From Saonia flava (lineage in GTDB: Bacteria > Bacteroidota > Bacteroidia > Flavobacteriales > Flavobacteriaceae): 64,000 nt of DNA. The notes below the pieces were generated by a model. That model was not told the DNA's origin. It did not search any database and saw only the letters and a list, made by a program, of their open reading frames with translations. The stretch covers positions 682,001 through 746,000 of the forward strand of contig NZ_JAATJJ010000002.1 of the NCBI RefSeq assembly GCF_011927795.1, written 5' to 3'. Positions 17,356 to 24,772 of the stretch are shown here, one piece after another (position 1 is the stretch's first letter; each line of letters starts with the position of its first letter). Position numbers and translations under genes: made by a program.

Positions 17356-18537
17356 ATGAAAGACATTTCTTCACTTTTCATTTTACTCCTTTTGACTGCC
17401 AGCTGTAGTAAATCTGCAGGGGACCTTACCAATACCAAAGGAAATACTCCCAATACTTCTGAACAATTAGACCAAGGCGAAGTAACAACAAACGGCGAAA
17501 ACGACCCCAATACAGAAATTTCTGAGACCAGCTTAAATGATATTACTTCGGATTTTAAAACATTAATGTCAGATTATAACATTCCAGGTGCCCAAATAGC
17601 AATCACTAGAAATGAGAAGCTTGTTTATTTGGAATCATTTGGTATGGCAGATTTGGAGAATGAAATTAAAGTAGATGAAAAATCCCTGTTTAGAATTGCC
17701 AGCATCTCTAAACCTATAACCCTAATGGCAATTTCCAAGCTAGTATTAGAAAACAAGTTGAAATTAAATGAGTTTGTCTTTGGGAATGGTGCAATTTTAG
17801 GCAATGAATATGGTAAGCTACCTTATGAAGCATGGGAGGAGTCCATTAACATTTCCCATTTGTTGGAACACAAAAGTGGTTTCACCAACGACCCATACGA
17901 TATTATGTTCGATGATGTTGCTCTAAGTCATACAGACTTAATAGGAAAGGTTTTAGATGAACGATCTTTGACTTTCCAGCCAGGAACGCAATATGAGTAT
18001 TCAAACTTTGGTTATAGTCTTTTGGGGAGAATAATTGAAAAAGTTACCGGAATGACCTACGAAGAATATGTAAACAACGTAATATTGAAACCAATGGGCA
18101 TTACAGACATGAAGATTGGAGGCAATACAAAAGAAGAGGCTTTAGAAGGAGAGGTTGTATATTATTCCAACTGGTTTTCTCCCTATGACATGAATGTTAC
18201 CAGAATGGATTCTCATGGGGGATGGATAGCCTCAGCTAAATCTCTGGCGCTTCTTGCTGTACAATCGGATACCCGTACCGCTTATCCGGATTTATTTAGA
18301 AGAGGAGAAGGACTAGACTATCTTATATCTGGACACTGGAATCACAATGGAGCCTTGCCCGGCACAATAACGGTCCTTTATGTTGGTAGTCCAGTATCTT
18401 ATACTGTATTAATGAACAAAGGTGATGCTAATTTCCAAGAAATGATTCAAATTATAAGAGGGTTTATGGATCGAAAAATTAGCGATAGGGAAAGTTGGCC
18501 AAGTATTGACCTTTTTAATTTTTTTCCCAAAAATTAA
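17356..18537 (+). CDS. Beta-lactamase-fold serine hydrolase lipoprotein
   Basis: A 393-aa lipoprotein: the signal peptide ends at a lipobox (LLTASC18), followed by a low-complexity Asn/Thr/Glu linker to about residue 60. The catalytic domain is class C beta-lactamase/DD-peptidase-like, with S116-I-S-K119 (nucleophile and base), EYSNFGYSLLGRIIEK (YxN motif) and a late HNGALPG replacing the KTG box. Likely roles are D-amino-acid peptide or ester hydrolysis at the envelope; real antibiotic hydrolysis is not implied. Single gene; the spacer after it contains a coding-like fragment on the opposite strand. Confidence 0.85.
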   Translation: MKDISSLFILLLLTASCSKSAGDLTNTKGNTPNTSEQLDQGEVTTNGENDPNTEISETSLNDITSDFKTLMSDYNIPGAQIAITRNEKLVYLESFGMADLENEIKVDEKSLFRIASISKPITLMAISKLVLENKLKLNEFVFGNGAILGNEYGKLPYEAWEESINISHLLEHKSGFTNDPYDIMFDDVALSHTDLIGKVLDERSLTFQPGTQYEYSNFGYSLLGRIIEKVTGMTYEEYVNNVILKPMGITDMKIGGNTKEEALEGEVVYYSNWFSPYDMNVTRMDSHGGWIASAKSLALLAVQSDTRTAYPDLFRRGEGLDYLISGHWNHNGALPGTITVLYVGSPVSYTVLMNKGDANFQEMIQIIRGFMDRKISDRESWPSIDLFNFFPKN

Positions 18538-18696
18538 ATGCTTGTTGCCATACGCAAAATCTTTGAAGATTGGGGTGCCATTTTCAGCTTCCAAGCTCTG
18601 ATCAGTGCCCCAAGCAAGTCTAATCTTTCCATTGATTTCCACCTCTTTTAAATAATAGATTTCCCATTCTTTGCTAAAAGCAATAGGGACAATATG
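18535..18696 (-). pseudogene. Possible gene remnant (coding-like fragment)
   Basis: The minus strand is open from just below the TAG at 18697-18699 through this spacer. It reads protein-like sequence with normal local codon choice (for example KEWEIYYLKEVEINGK and WGTDQSLEAENGTPIFKD). It then runs without break into the antisense of the hydrolase gene, where it loses protein-like character. No start codon with context and no family recognised. It may be the tail of a decayed gene or a chance open frame. Confidence 0.25.
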
Positions 18697-18783
18697 CTAA
18701 ATTTGGGTAATTTGGAAAATTGTTAATCTATTATACTTTTACAAGTCAATCTTCGTTTTTCTTTCATTGACCAACTACAAATT

Positions 18784-20733
18784 ATGAAGAATTCCTTCCT
18801 AATCTCTATTTTTTTCCTATTTATTCTTTTACCCACAAATGCTCAAAAAGGTCATGTTTTTGGTGAGCTTACAGCAGTAGAAAAAGAATTGACTGTTTAT
18901 ATAAAAGATCCTAGTGCACATGCAGTTGTGCTTTATGAATGGGGAGATAATTACTTTGATGTATTTCGAAATAGCATAAGGCTAATAAAAAAATACCATG
19001 TTAAAATAAAAATCTTAGATGAAAAAGGATTTGATGAGGGCACCATTTCAATTAAGTATTTAAATGATGAAAAAATAAAAAAAATAAAGACATTAATCCA
19101 TAATGACAACGACCTTACTTCCGTATCAGAGTCTCAAATTTACACTACACAACTGAATAAGTTTACGAATGAATTAAAATTTACGTATCCAAGTCTCAAA
19201 GTGGGAAGTATTATAGAGTATGAGTATACTCTAGAATCCCCGTACATATATAGGCTTAACGGATGGGAATTTCAGTCACACATTCCTAAAATACATAGTG
19301 AATATAATGCGCGAATTCCTGGCATGTATGTGTACAACAGAGCCTTATATGGTTCCTTGAGCTTACATGAAAATTCCGCCAAAGTTAAAAAAGGCTGTTT
19401 CAAATCAACTTTTTTAAAGTGGGATTGTGAAGAACTAATATATGTGATGAAAAATATTCCCGCCTTCAATTCGGACAGTAATTTTATGCTATCAGCAAGT
19501 AATTACATGTCTCGAATAGAGTTTGAGCTTGCAGAAATAGTATACACCAACGGCCAAAAGCAAGATGTTTCTTCCACATGGGAAGAAATAGATTCTGATT
19601 ACAAAAATGCGGAAAGTATTGGGGAGCAATTAACTAAGAAAAATTTTTTCGCAAGAAAAGTTCCCGACAAACTATTTGATCCTGTAAATCAATTGGATAA
19701 AGCAAAAATGATTTATTCGTTTGTTCAAGAACATTTTAACTGGAACAACACGTTTGGAAGTTATAACTATAGCAATGTTAAAGAGGCTTTTAGGATAAAA
19801 AAAGGAAGTGTTTCTGAAATAAATATGTCTCTCATAAATCTTTTAAATGCGGCAGGAATAAAGGCTGATTTAATGTTAATTTCCACGAGGGAAAATGGCT
19901 TACCAAAGAAAATCCATCCAGTAGTTTATGATTTCAACTATTTTGTGGCTAAGTTAAAAATTGGTGAAAAGGACTACCTATTAGATGCATCGGATAAGAA
20001 TCTTTCTTTTGGCATGCTCCCATTCAGGTGTCTTAACCATTATGGACGAGTCATGGATTTTGAAAATAAAAGTTATTGGTATGACATAACACCTTTTGTT
20101 GAAAGCAAAAAAATGATAAGGGGCAAGTTGACCTTTGACCCTGTGAATAAGAAGGCTTTGGGTATATTTGATGAATTGAACTATGGGTACGATGCTGTTT
20201 TCAAAAGACAAAAGATATCCAATAATTCTGAAACTGAATATTTTGAGGACTTAGAAAATAGTGTTGTTGGAAATTTTGATATTATATCTTACAAAATTGT
20301 AGAAGAGAGAAGTGACGATAAGAAAATTACAGAACGAATTGAATATGAAATTGAAAATGTACTAGAGAGTGATAATGTTTACTTTAATCCATTTATTACA
20401 AAGTTTTTTGATAAAAACCCTTTCCTATTAGAAGAAAGGAATTACCCAATTGACTTTGGTTATAAAAGAAATTATACATTTAGCATAAGCATTGAGGTGC
20501 CTAATGGATATTCAGTTGATCAGCTTCCAGAAAAAATCAAAAAAGTATTATCTGACAATATGGGTCTGTTACAATTTGAAACCTCATTGACCGGTAACAA
20601 TATCACAGTATATTTTAATCTGTCCTTGAACAAAACCCACTATCTTCCTGAAAACTATAATGAGCTAAAAGAGTTGTTCGCCAATGTGGTAACCGTTCAA
20701 AACAACACGGTAATCGTATTAAAAAAGAAGTAA
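18784..20733 (+). CDS. DUF3857 / transglutaminase-like protein with Ser at the Cys position
   Basis: A 649-aa exported protein (signal peptide ending PTNAQ). Residues about 40-250 match the DUF3857 beta-rich domain (QIYTTQLNKFTNELKFTYP, VGSIIEYEYTLESP). Residues about 300-400 form a transglutaminase-like fold (AKMIYSFVQEHFNWN, VKEAFRIKKGSVSEINMSLINLLNAAGIKADLM is the usual core region, quoted here only as far as KKGSVSEINMSL). The catalytic Cys expected in G-x-C is a Ser (KKGSVSE), while later His (HPVVYDFNYF) and Asp (LLDASDK) elements persist. The C-terminal part is beta-rich. The protein may therefore be non-enzymatic or peptide-binding. Single gene. Confidence 0.75.
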   Translation: MKNSFLISIFFLFILLPTNAQKGHVFGELTAVEKELTVYIKDPSAHAVVLYEWGDNYFDVFRNSIRLIKKYHVKIKILDEKGFDEGTISIKYLNDEKIKKIKTLIHNDNDLTSVSESQIYTTQLNKFTNELKFTYPSLKVGSIIEYEYTLESPYIYRLNGWEFQSHIPKIHSEYNARIPGMYVYNRALYGSLSLHENSAKVKKGCFKSTFLKWDCEELIYVMKNIPAFNSDSNFMLSASNYMSRIEFELAEIVYTNGQKQDVSSTWEEIDSDYKNAESIGEQLTKKNFFARKVPDKLFDPVNQLDKAKMIYSFVQEHFNWNNTFGSYNYSNVKEAFRIKKGSVSEINMSLINLLNAAGIKADLMLISTRENGLPKKIHPVVYDFNYFVAKLKIGEKDYLLDASDKNLSFGMLPFRCLNHYGRVMDFENKSYWYDITPFVESKKMIRGKLTFDPVNKKALGIFDELNYGYDAVFKRQKISNNSETEYFEDLENSVVGNFDIISYKIVEERSDDKKITERIEYEIENVLESDNVYFNPFITKFFDKNPFLLEERNYPIDFGYKRNYTFSISIEVPNGYSVDQLPEKIKKVLSDNMGLLQFETSLTGNNITVYFNLSLNKTHYLPENYNELKELFANVVTVQNNTVIVLKKK

Positions 20734-20742
20734 ACATGTTCT

Positions 20743-21102
20743 TCATTTCCAAAATCCCTTATCTTTTACAGAATATGCTTCTTTAAGGACATCCATAAGA
20801 ATATCATCATTTATTTCTTCCAGGGTTTTATAGCGCAATGATTTTACTACTTTTCTTCCTTCCGTACACATGAGTTCAATATGCCTGGTTAAGTAAGCAG
20901 AACTCCAAAAACCCAAATCAACATAATCCTTGGCTTGGTTCATATAACAAATAGGGGTCTTCCCAATATAAAAATAAGGCACCCTATACTTAAATTTCAT
21001 TTCAACTTCCGGAATTGTATGTTCAATAACCCCCTTTAAATGCATCAGTATGCTTCTAAAAGGCTCAGGTTGATTAAATATATATTCTTCTGCCGGATTC
21101 AT
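20743..21102 (-). CDS. DUF1801 domain protein
   Basis: A 119-aa cytoplasmic protein starting MNPAEEYIFNQPEPFR. DUF1801 hallmarks: IPEVEMKFKYRVPYFYIGKTPICYM and DYVDLGFW. The fold is related to YdhG/frataxin-like small proteins; function not established. The open frame continues 24 codons upstream, but the ATG at 21100-21102 begins the conserved part, and the added residues would overlap the divergent promoter region. Convergent with the preceding DUF3857 gene. Confidence 0.8.
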   Translation of the reverse strand: MNPAEEYIFNQPEPFRSILMHLKGVIEHTIPEVEMKFKYRVPYFYIGKTPICYMNQAKDYVDLGFWSSAYLTRHIELMCTEGRKVVKSLRYKTLEEINDDILMDVLKEAYSVKDKGFWK

Positions 21103-21163
21103 ATCTATTACTTTCAATATTAAAAATAAACATTTCTTAACTTCAAGAAATAATTGGGTAACT

Positions 21164-21191
21164 TTTGAAACCAATTAATCCAATACATTTG
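21164..21191 (+). promoter_or_regulatory. Promoter of the PHP phosphodiesterase gene
   Basis: TTTG (21164-21167) and TACATTTG (21184-21191) match the Bacteroidota TTTG/TAnnTTTG consensus with a short 16-bp spacer. The ATG follows 16 bp downstream. Confidence 0.45.
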
Positions 21192-21207
21192 AAGAAATAA
21201 TCATACC

Positions 21208-22320
21208 ATGAAAAGAATACTACTTTCCTTAACCACTTGTTTTTGTTTAGCAACCCTTTTCTCCCAATCCCATTCGCATGTTGCAGAACCTATTACCTAC
21301 CCAAATATTGAAGGCTACGTTACCTTAAAAACGGATTTACACCAACATACTGTTTTTTCGGATGGCAATGTGTGGCCCACCATTCGGGTAATGGAAGCTT
21401 TGCATGAAAATATGGATGCCATTTCCTTAACGGAGCATATAGAATATCAGCCTCACAAAGATGATATTCCCCATCCGGACCGTAACAGAAGTTACCATTT
21501 GGCTTTGGAAGAGGCAAAAGAACATGATTTGTTAATTATACATGGTTCTGAGATTACCCGTTCTGCTCCCGTTGGTCATAACAATGCCATATTTATCTCC
21601 AACGCCAATAGTCTTCTCGTAGATAATGCTGAAGATTCCTTTGCAGAGGCAAAAAAACAAGGTGCTTTTGTTTTTTGGAACCACCCCGCATGGTACGCAC
21701 AAAGTTCAACCGGAAATCCTATTCTGAGTGATTTTCAAAAAGAGCGTATTAAAAATGGAGAGCTACATGGAATAGAAGTGATTAATACTGGTGATTATTC
21801 TGAAGAATCCCTAAAAATTGCCCTTGAAAACAATCTTACCATTATGGGCACGAGTGATATCCATGGATTAATAGATTGGGATTATATTGACAAAGGAAAT
21901 CATAGGCCCGTAACCTTAGTTTTTGCCAAGGAAAAAAGTATAGAAAGTTTAAGAGAAGCTTTGTTTGCTGGCAGAACGGTTGCAATTTACAACTCGCTTT
22001 TGGTAGGGAAACCGGATTTCTTGAAGCCTTTGATACAGGCTAGTGTACAAATTAAAAAAGCAACTTATATAAATAAGACCGAAGTAATTGAACTAGAATT
22101 GGAAAATATTTCCAGTAGTGACTTACTTTTTGAGAATGAAATGCCCTTTACCTTCTATAACAGTTCACCCGTATTTGAAATCCCTGCCGGAAAAAGTTAT
22201 ACACTTTTGGTAAAAACATTGAAAAAGATTGATGCTTTACCTTTAAAATTAAAAGCATTGGGAGCCTATACAGCACCCAAACAACATCCAGTGATTGAAT
22301 GGCAAATCCCTGTGAACTAA
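21208..22320 (+). CDS. Exported PHP-domain phosphodiesterase (Sb-PDE-like)
   Basis: A 370-aa protein with a signal peptide (LLSLTTCFCLATLFSQ). It has a PHP polymerase/histidinol-phosphatase-type metal site: H45/H47 in DLHQHTVFSDG, SLTEHIEY, GSEITR, WNHPAW and GTSDIHGLIDW. This matches the family of Sb-PDE from Sphingobium, which hydrolyses phosphodiesters derived from organophosphates; here the natural substrate is unknown. The C-terminal 100 residues are a beta-sandwich (VIELELENISSSDLLFENE). The gene is convergent with a small gene 3 bp away. Confidence 0.8.
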   Translation: MKRILLSLTTCFCLATLFSQSHSHVAEPITYPNIEGYVTLKTDLHQHTVFSDGNVWPTIRVMEALHENMDAISLTEHIEYQPHKDDIPHPDRNRSYHLALEEAKEHDLLIIHGSEITRSAPVGHNNAIFISNANSLLVDNAEDSFAEAKKQGAFVFWNHPAWYAQSSTGNPILSDFQKERIKNGELHGIEVINTGDYSEESLKIALENNLTIMGTSDIHGLIDWDYIDKGNHRPVTLVFAKEKSIESLREALFAGRTVAIYNSLLVGKPDFLKPLIQASVQIKKATYINKTEVIELELENISSSDLLFENEMPFTFYNSSPVFEIPAGKSYTLLVKTLKKIDALPLKLKALGAYTAPKQHPVIEWQIPVN

Positions 22321-22323
22321 AAA

Positions 22324-22587
22324 TCAACAACAAACACCATTGAACTCCGACTCAAAATCCTTTTCTATTTTTTTTCGGTATTTAAGTGGTGTTTTGCTGG
22401 AAATCTTAATCTGTTTGCCTTTGAAATGAATATCAAAATAAAACTTTGAAAAGTCACCTTCACAATCACTTTCCAAACGATTAAGAAGGAACTTGGTTAT
22501 TTTAGGCCTTAATTCGTATTCCATATCAATACAAACCTTTTTTTCCTTCTTATTATTCCCGGGAGATAGAATATATTTAAATTTCAC
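22324..22587 (-). CDS. Small conserved-looking hypothetical protein
   Basis: An 87-aa basic/acidic cytoplasmic protein without signal peptide or membrane helix. It contains VCIDMEYELRPKITKFLLNR, FYFDIHFKGKQIKI and ends GVCC. Alternating beta strands suggest a small alpha/beta fold. I do not recognise it. Codon use is like its neighbours, and the gene fits tightly between the PHP gene and the dehydrogenase, so it is probably real. Confidence 0.5.
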   Translation of the reverse strand: MKFKYILSPGNNKKEKKVCIDMEYELRPKITKFLLNRLESDCEGDFSKFYFDIHFKGKQIKISSKTPLKYRKKIEKDFESEFNGVCC

Positions 22588-22672
22588 AGTCCTTATTTAA
22601 GAAACAGAGTATCAAAATAAGGAATTATTAGCAGAATCCAATTCTTGCTCAATATAAATCGATTAAGGCAAG

Positions 22673-23878
22673 TTAATCGAGACCATCTACATAATCTTGT
22701 AAGTAACTGTATTTGGCCGTAAGTTTTCCATTTTGAGTCATTCTTGCCCTCTCTAACACTCCATCCTTGTCACCATTGAAAAATGCGGGAATCACATACT
22801 GGGAAAAGGCCTCGCCAAAACCAACACTTGCATCATTTGGAAGTTCACAAGGTAAATTATCCACTGCCATAACCGCTATGGCATTTGGATTTTTGTAATC
22901 TGTCTCAGATTCGGTTGCTGGGTCATAACCATAAATAGGATCTGCAATTGTGGAAGCCCTAAGGGTTGTGGCCACTGGACCGTCTATGTCGCAACTTACA
23001 TCCGCCACCACTTTTATTTTAAAATCAGGGTGTTTTACATCTTCACGGGTATATAAATAAGGTGCTCCATCTCCATAAAAATGTCCTGCGATATAAAAAT
23101 CGGTGACTTTGGCGAACCTAAAAAAGTTGGACTTGTACTCCTCGGGATGATCAAAAAAGTCTTGCATATTTCCTTTTACCCCATCCTTTCTAAGATTATA
23201 TTCTGATACATCTTCTTGGCAATATACAGGCTCATCATAATCCTTTTCCAAATAATCATGCACAGCTACCTGTTTAATATTCATGGCATCCAACATTTCC
23301 TTGGCTCCATTGCCAACCCGGCCTTTACCCGTTAAAAATATTTTGATATTGGGAAGCTGTATTTTTTTAAGCTCTGTAATCAATGCTTGTTGGTCTGCCA
23401 AGGTTTCTGCTTTTGGCAATTTATATAAGTTAAATTTTAATCCATAGGTCCTAAACCCATTGTAAGCACCCACAATACCAGCATACCGGCCAAAGGCAAC
23501 CAACCGTTGTCCATTTGGTGCAGTAATAACCTCATGGTCATAGAGTTCAATGTTCTTTTCTAATATAGCCTTGAGCAATTCCCTATTGTAGGGTTGTTTT
23601 TTAATGGTATGTGAAAAGAAAAAATACTTTTTATTGGGAATTAAAAACTCTATAGGAACTTCTTTGACTCCTACAAGTACATCGCATTGTTCCATATCTG
23701 GACTTAATTGCAACCCAGCTGCTTTATATTCTTCATCCTTAAAAACCCGAATTCGGGAAGGTTCTACCACAATTTCAGCCATTGGAAAGTCTAACCTGAC
23801 TTTTTGGCAAGCCACTGGGGACAGCACCACACGCCTATCTGGTGGGGTTTTGCGTTCTCTAATGATACCGAATTTCAT
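22673..23878 (-). CDS. Saccharopine/alanine dehydrogenase-like NAD(P)-dependent enzyme
   Basis: A 401-aa cytoplasmic protein. The N-terminal alanine dehydrogenase/PNT domain starts MKFGIIRERKTPPDRRV and has CDVLVGVKEVP and the motif YFFFSHTIKKQ, typical of lysine-forming saccharopine dehydrogenase relatives. The Rossmann part contains IKIFLTGKGRVGNGAKEML in place of the usual GxGxxG pattern (GKGRVG). VADVSCDIDGPV and PDY-like YGYDPATES follow. The probable reaction is oxidoreduction of an amino acid or a secondary amine; the substrate is not defined. It is transcribed away from the ncRNA/tmRNA region. Confidence 0.75.
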   Translation of the reverse strand: MKFGIIRERKTPPDRRVVLSPVACQKVRLDFPMAEIVVEPSRIRVFKDEEYKAAGLQLSPDMEQCDVLVGVKEVPIEFLIPNKKYFFFSHTIKKQPYNRELLKAILEKNIELYDHEVITAPNGQRLVAFGRYAGIVGAYNGFRTYGLKFNLYKLPKAETLADQQALITELKKIQLPNIKIFLTGKGRVGNGAKEMLDAMNIKQVAVHDYLEKDYDEPVYCQEDVSEYNLRKDGVKGNMQDFFDHPEEYKSNFFRFAKVTDFYIAGHFYGDGAPYLYTREDVKHPDFKIKVVADVSCDIDGPVATTLRASTIADPIYGYDPATESETDYKNPNAIAVMAVDNLPCELPNDASVGFGEAFSQYVIPAFFNGDKDGVLERARMTQNGKLTAKYSYLQDYVDGLD

Positions 23879-23962
23879 AAATTTATTTTGGTATAACTTT
23901 TGCCTAAATTAAGACGAATTACAGCAGTGAACAAACTTTATTCGCCATTGACGGATAAATGT

Positions 23963-23970
23963 TAACTTTG
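23963..23970 (+). promoter_or_regulatory. -7 box in front of the structured RNA
   Basis: TAACTTTG is an exact TAnnTTTG match. A TTTA lies about 22 bp upstream at the -33 distance. Transcription would begin right at the 5' strand of the closing helix described in the next entry. Confidence 0.5.
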
Positions 23971-23973
23971 CTG

Positions 23974-24048
23974 CCCGCGTTAGGGATAGAGGCAAGTACC
24001 TTGTACTGCCGAAAGCCCGACCCTAAACTTGTTTTAGGGTAACGCCAT
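23974..24048 (+). ncRNA. Compact structured RNA candidate
   Basis: About 75 nt that fold well by eye. Outer helix GCGTTA (23977-23982) pairs with TAACGC (24040-24045). Inside it, GGG pairs with CCC around an ATAGA/GAAAG internal loop that caps a GGCAAGTAC-CTT-GTACTGCC hairpin. A second hairpin CCCTAAA/TTTAGGG follows. The CCCGCGTTAGGGATAGA and AAGCCCGACC strings recur, from memory, in many flavobacterial genomes as a conserved small RNA; it may correspond to a known Rfam Flavobacteria motif, but I cannot confirm which. No open frame fits. It has its own -7 box and lies 100 bp ahead of ssrA. Confidence 0.6.
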
Positions 24049-24119
24049 AAAAATTTGTTCATTGAAAAAAATAATAGGTTAGAAGAGTTCCCGGGATAAA
24101 CTCGGAATTAATTCCTTTA

Positions 24120-24136
24120 CGAAAAACAAGTTTTTC
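24120..24136. repeat. Short perfect hairpin ahead of ssrA
   Basis: GAAAAAC-AA-GTTTTTC is a perfect 7-bp inverted repeat just upstream of the tmRNA 5' end. It may be a processing signal or a weak terminator of the upstream small RNA; its role is not shown. Confidence 0.3.
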
Positions 24137-24147
24137 TAACCCATTAA

Positions 24148-24543
24148 GGGGCCGACTGGTTTTGACAGCGAGACCAATTGGAATGTAAGCATGCCGAGCG
24201 CTGATATACAGCTCGTAAATCTCATATTTCACACTTTTAATTGGCGATAATAACTACGCTCTTGCCGCTTAATCTGAATTATAGTAAGATTAGCCTCGTC
24301 CCTACCAGGTAGGGAAGCGAGATGTCCCTGAATAGCCCTTGTTGACGGCGATTCATATTGGGGCACCATAAATGTCAACATAGAGATGTTAGTGCTTTGA
24401 TAGCATCTTAAAACTAAAGAAGCTAAGTGTGTATTAGGTTGTTTCTAATCAGGTACACATCGAAAATTAAATAGAAACTAAGCACGTAGAAAGCATTGTA
24501 ATTGCTTGTTTGGACGAGGGTTCGAATCCCTCCGGCTCCACCA
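24148..24543 (+). ncRNA. ssrA: tmRNA (transfer-messenger RNA)
   Basis: Rescues stalled ribosomes by acting as tRNA(Ala) and then as mRNA for a degradation tag. The 5' end GGGGCCGACTGGTTTTGACA and the 3' end GGTTCGAATCCCTCCGGCTCCACCA form the tRNA-like domain; the acceptor stem GGGGCCG pairs with CGGCTCC. The tag frame at 24243-24272 reads GDNNYALAA then TAA, the form expected in Flavobacteriaceae (first Ala comes from the charged tmRNA). Length of about 396 nt is normal. The CCA is encoded. A strong hairpin follows. Confidence 0.97.
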
Positions 24544-24547
24544 TACA

Positions 24548-24590
24548 AAATCATACCCTATTGAAAGTAAATAGGGTATGATTTATTTCA
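24548..24590 (+). terminator. ssrA terminator
   Basis: A 15-bp stem, AAATCATACCCTATT (24548-24562) with AATAGGGTATGATTT (24570-24584), followed by TATTTC. It lies 4 bp after the encoded CCA. Confidence 0.75.
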
Positions 24591-24659
24591 TTAAAGATTT
24601 ATAAAAAGTCATTCATCACGATACGGCGATATTAATTCCTTTTAGCGCTGTCCCTCTTC

Positions 24660-24696
24660 ATCCCTCCTGTTCCACTGCTTAGGGAAGCAGTTTTTT
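24660..24696 (+). other. ssrA-3'-end-like motif and hairpin with T-run
   Basis: ATCCCTCCTGTTCCAC (24660-24675) resembles the ssrA 3' end ATCCCTCCGGCTCCAC with two mismatches. It is followed by hairpin ACTGCTT-AGGG-AAGCAGT and T6 (24674-24696). tmRNA 3' ends are common integration sites, so this could be a degraded attachment remnant with a terminator; no integrase or element genes are near. The remaining spacer to glsA (24697-24772) shows nothing else. Confidence 0.3.
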
Positions 24697-24772
24697 ACAA
24701 ATGAGTAAGGTAGCTGTGAGTACCCATGCGGCATCTCCTGAATTAAAAGTATTTTCCTTTTTTGTTATTAAT

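Noticed and set aside
23879-24600. An additional tRNA gene near ssrA
   Set aside because: The only tRNA-like acceptor end found here belongs to the tmRNA itself.
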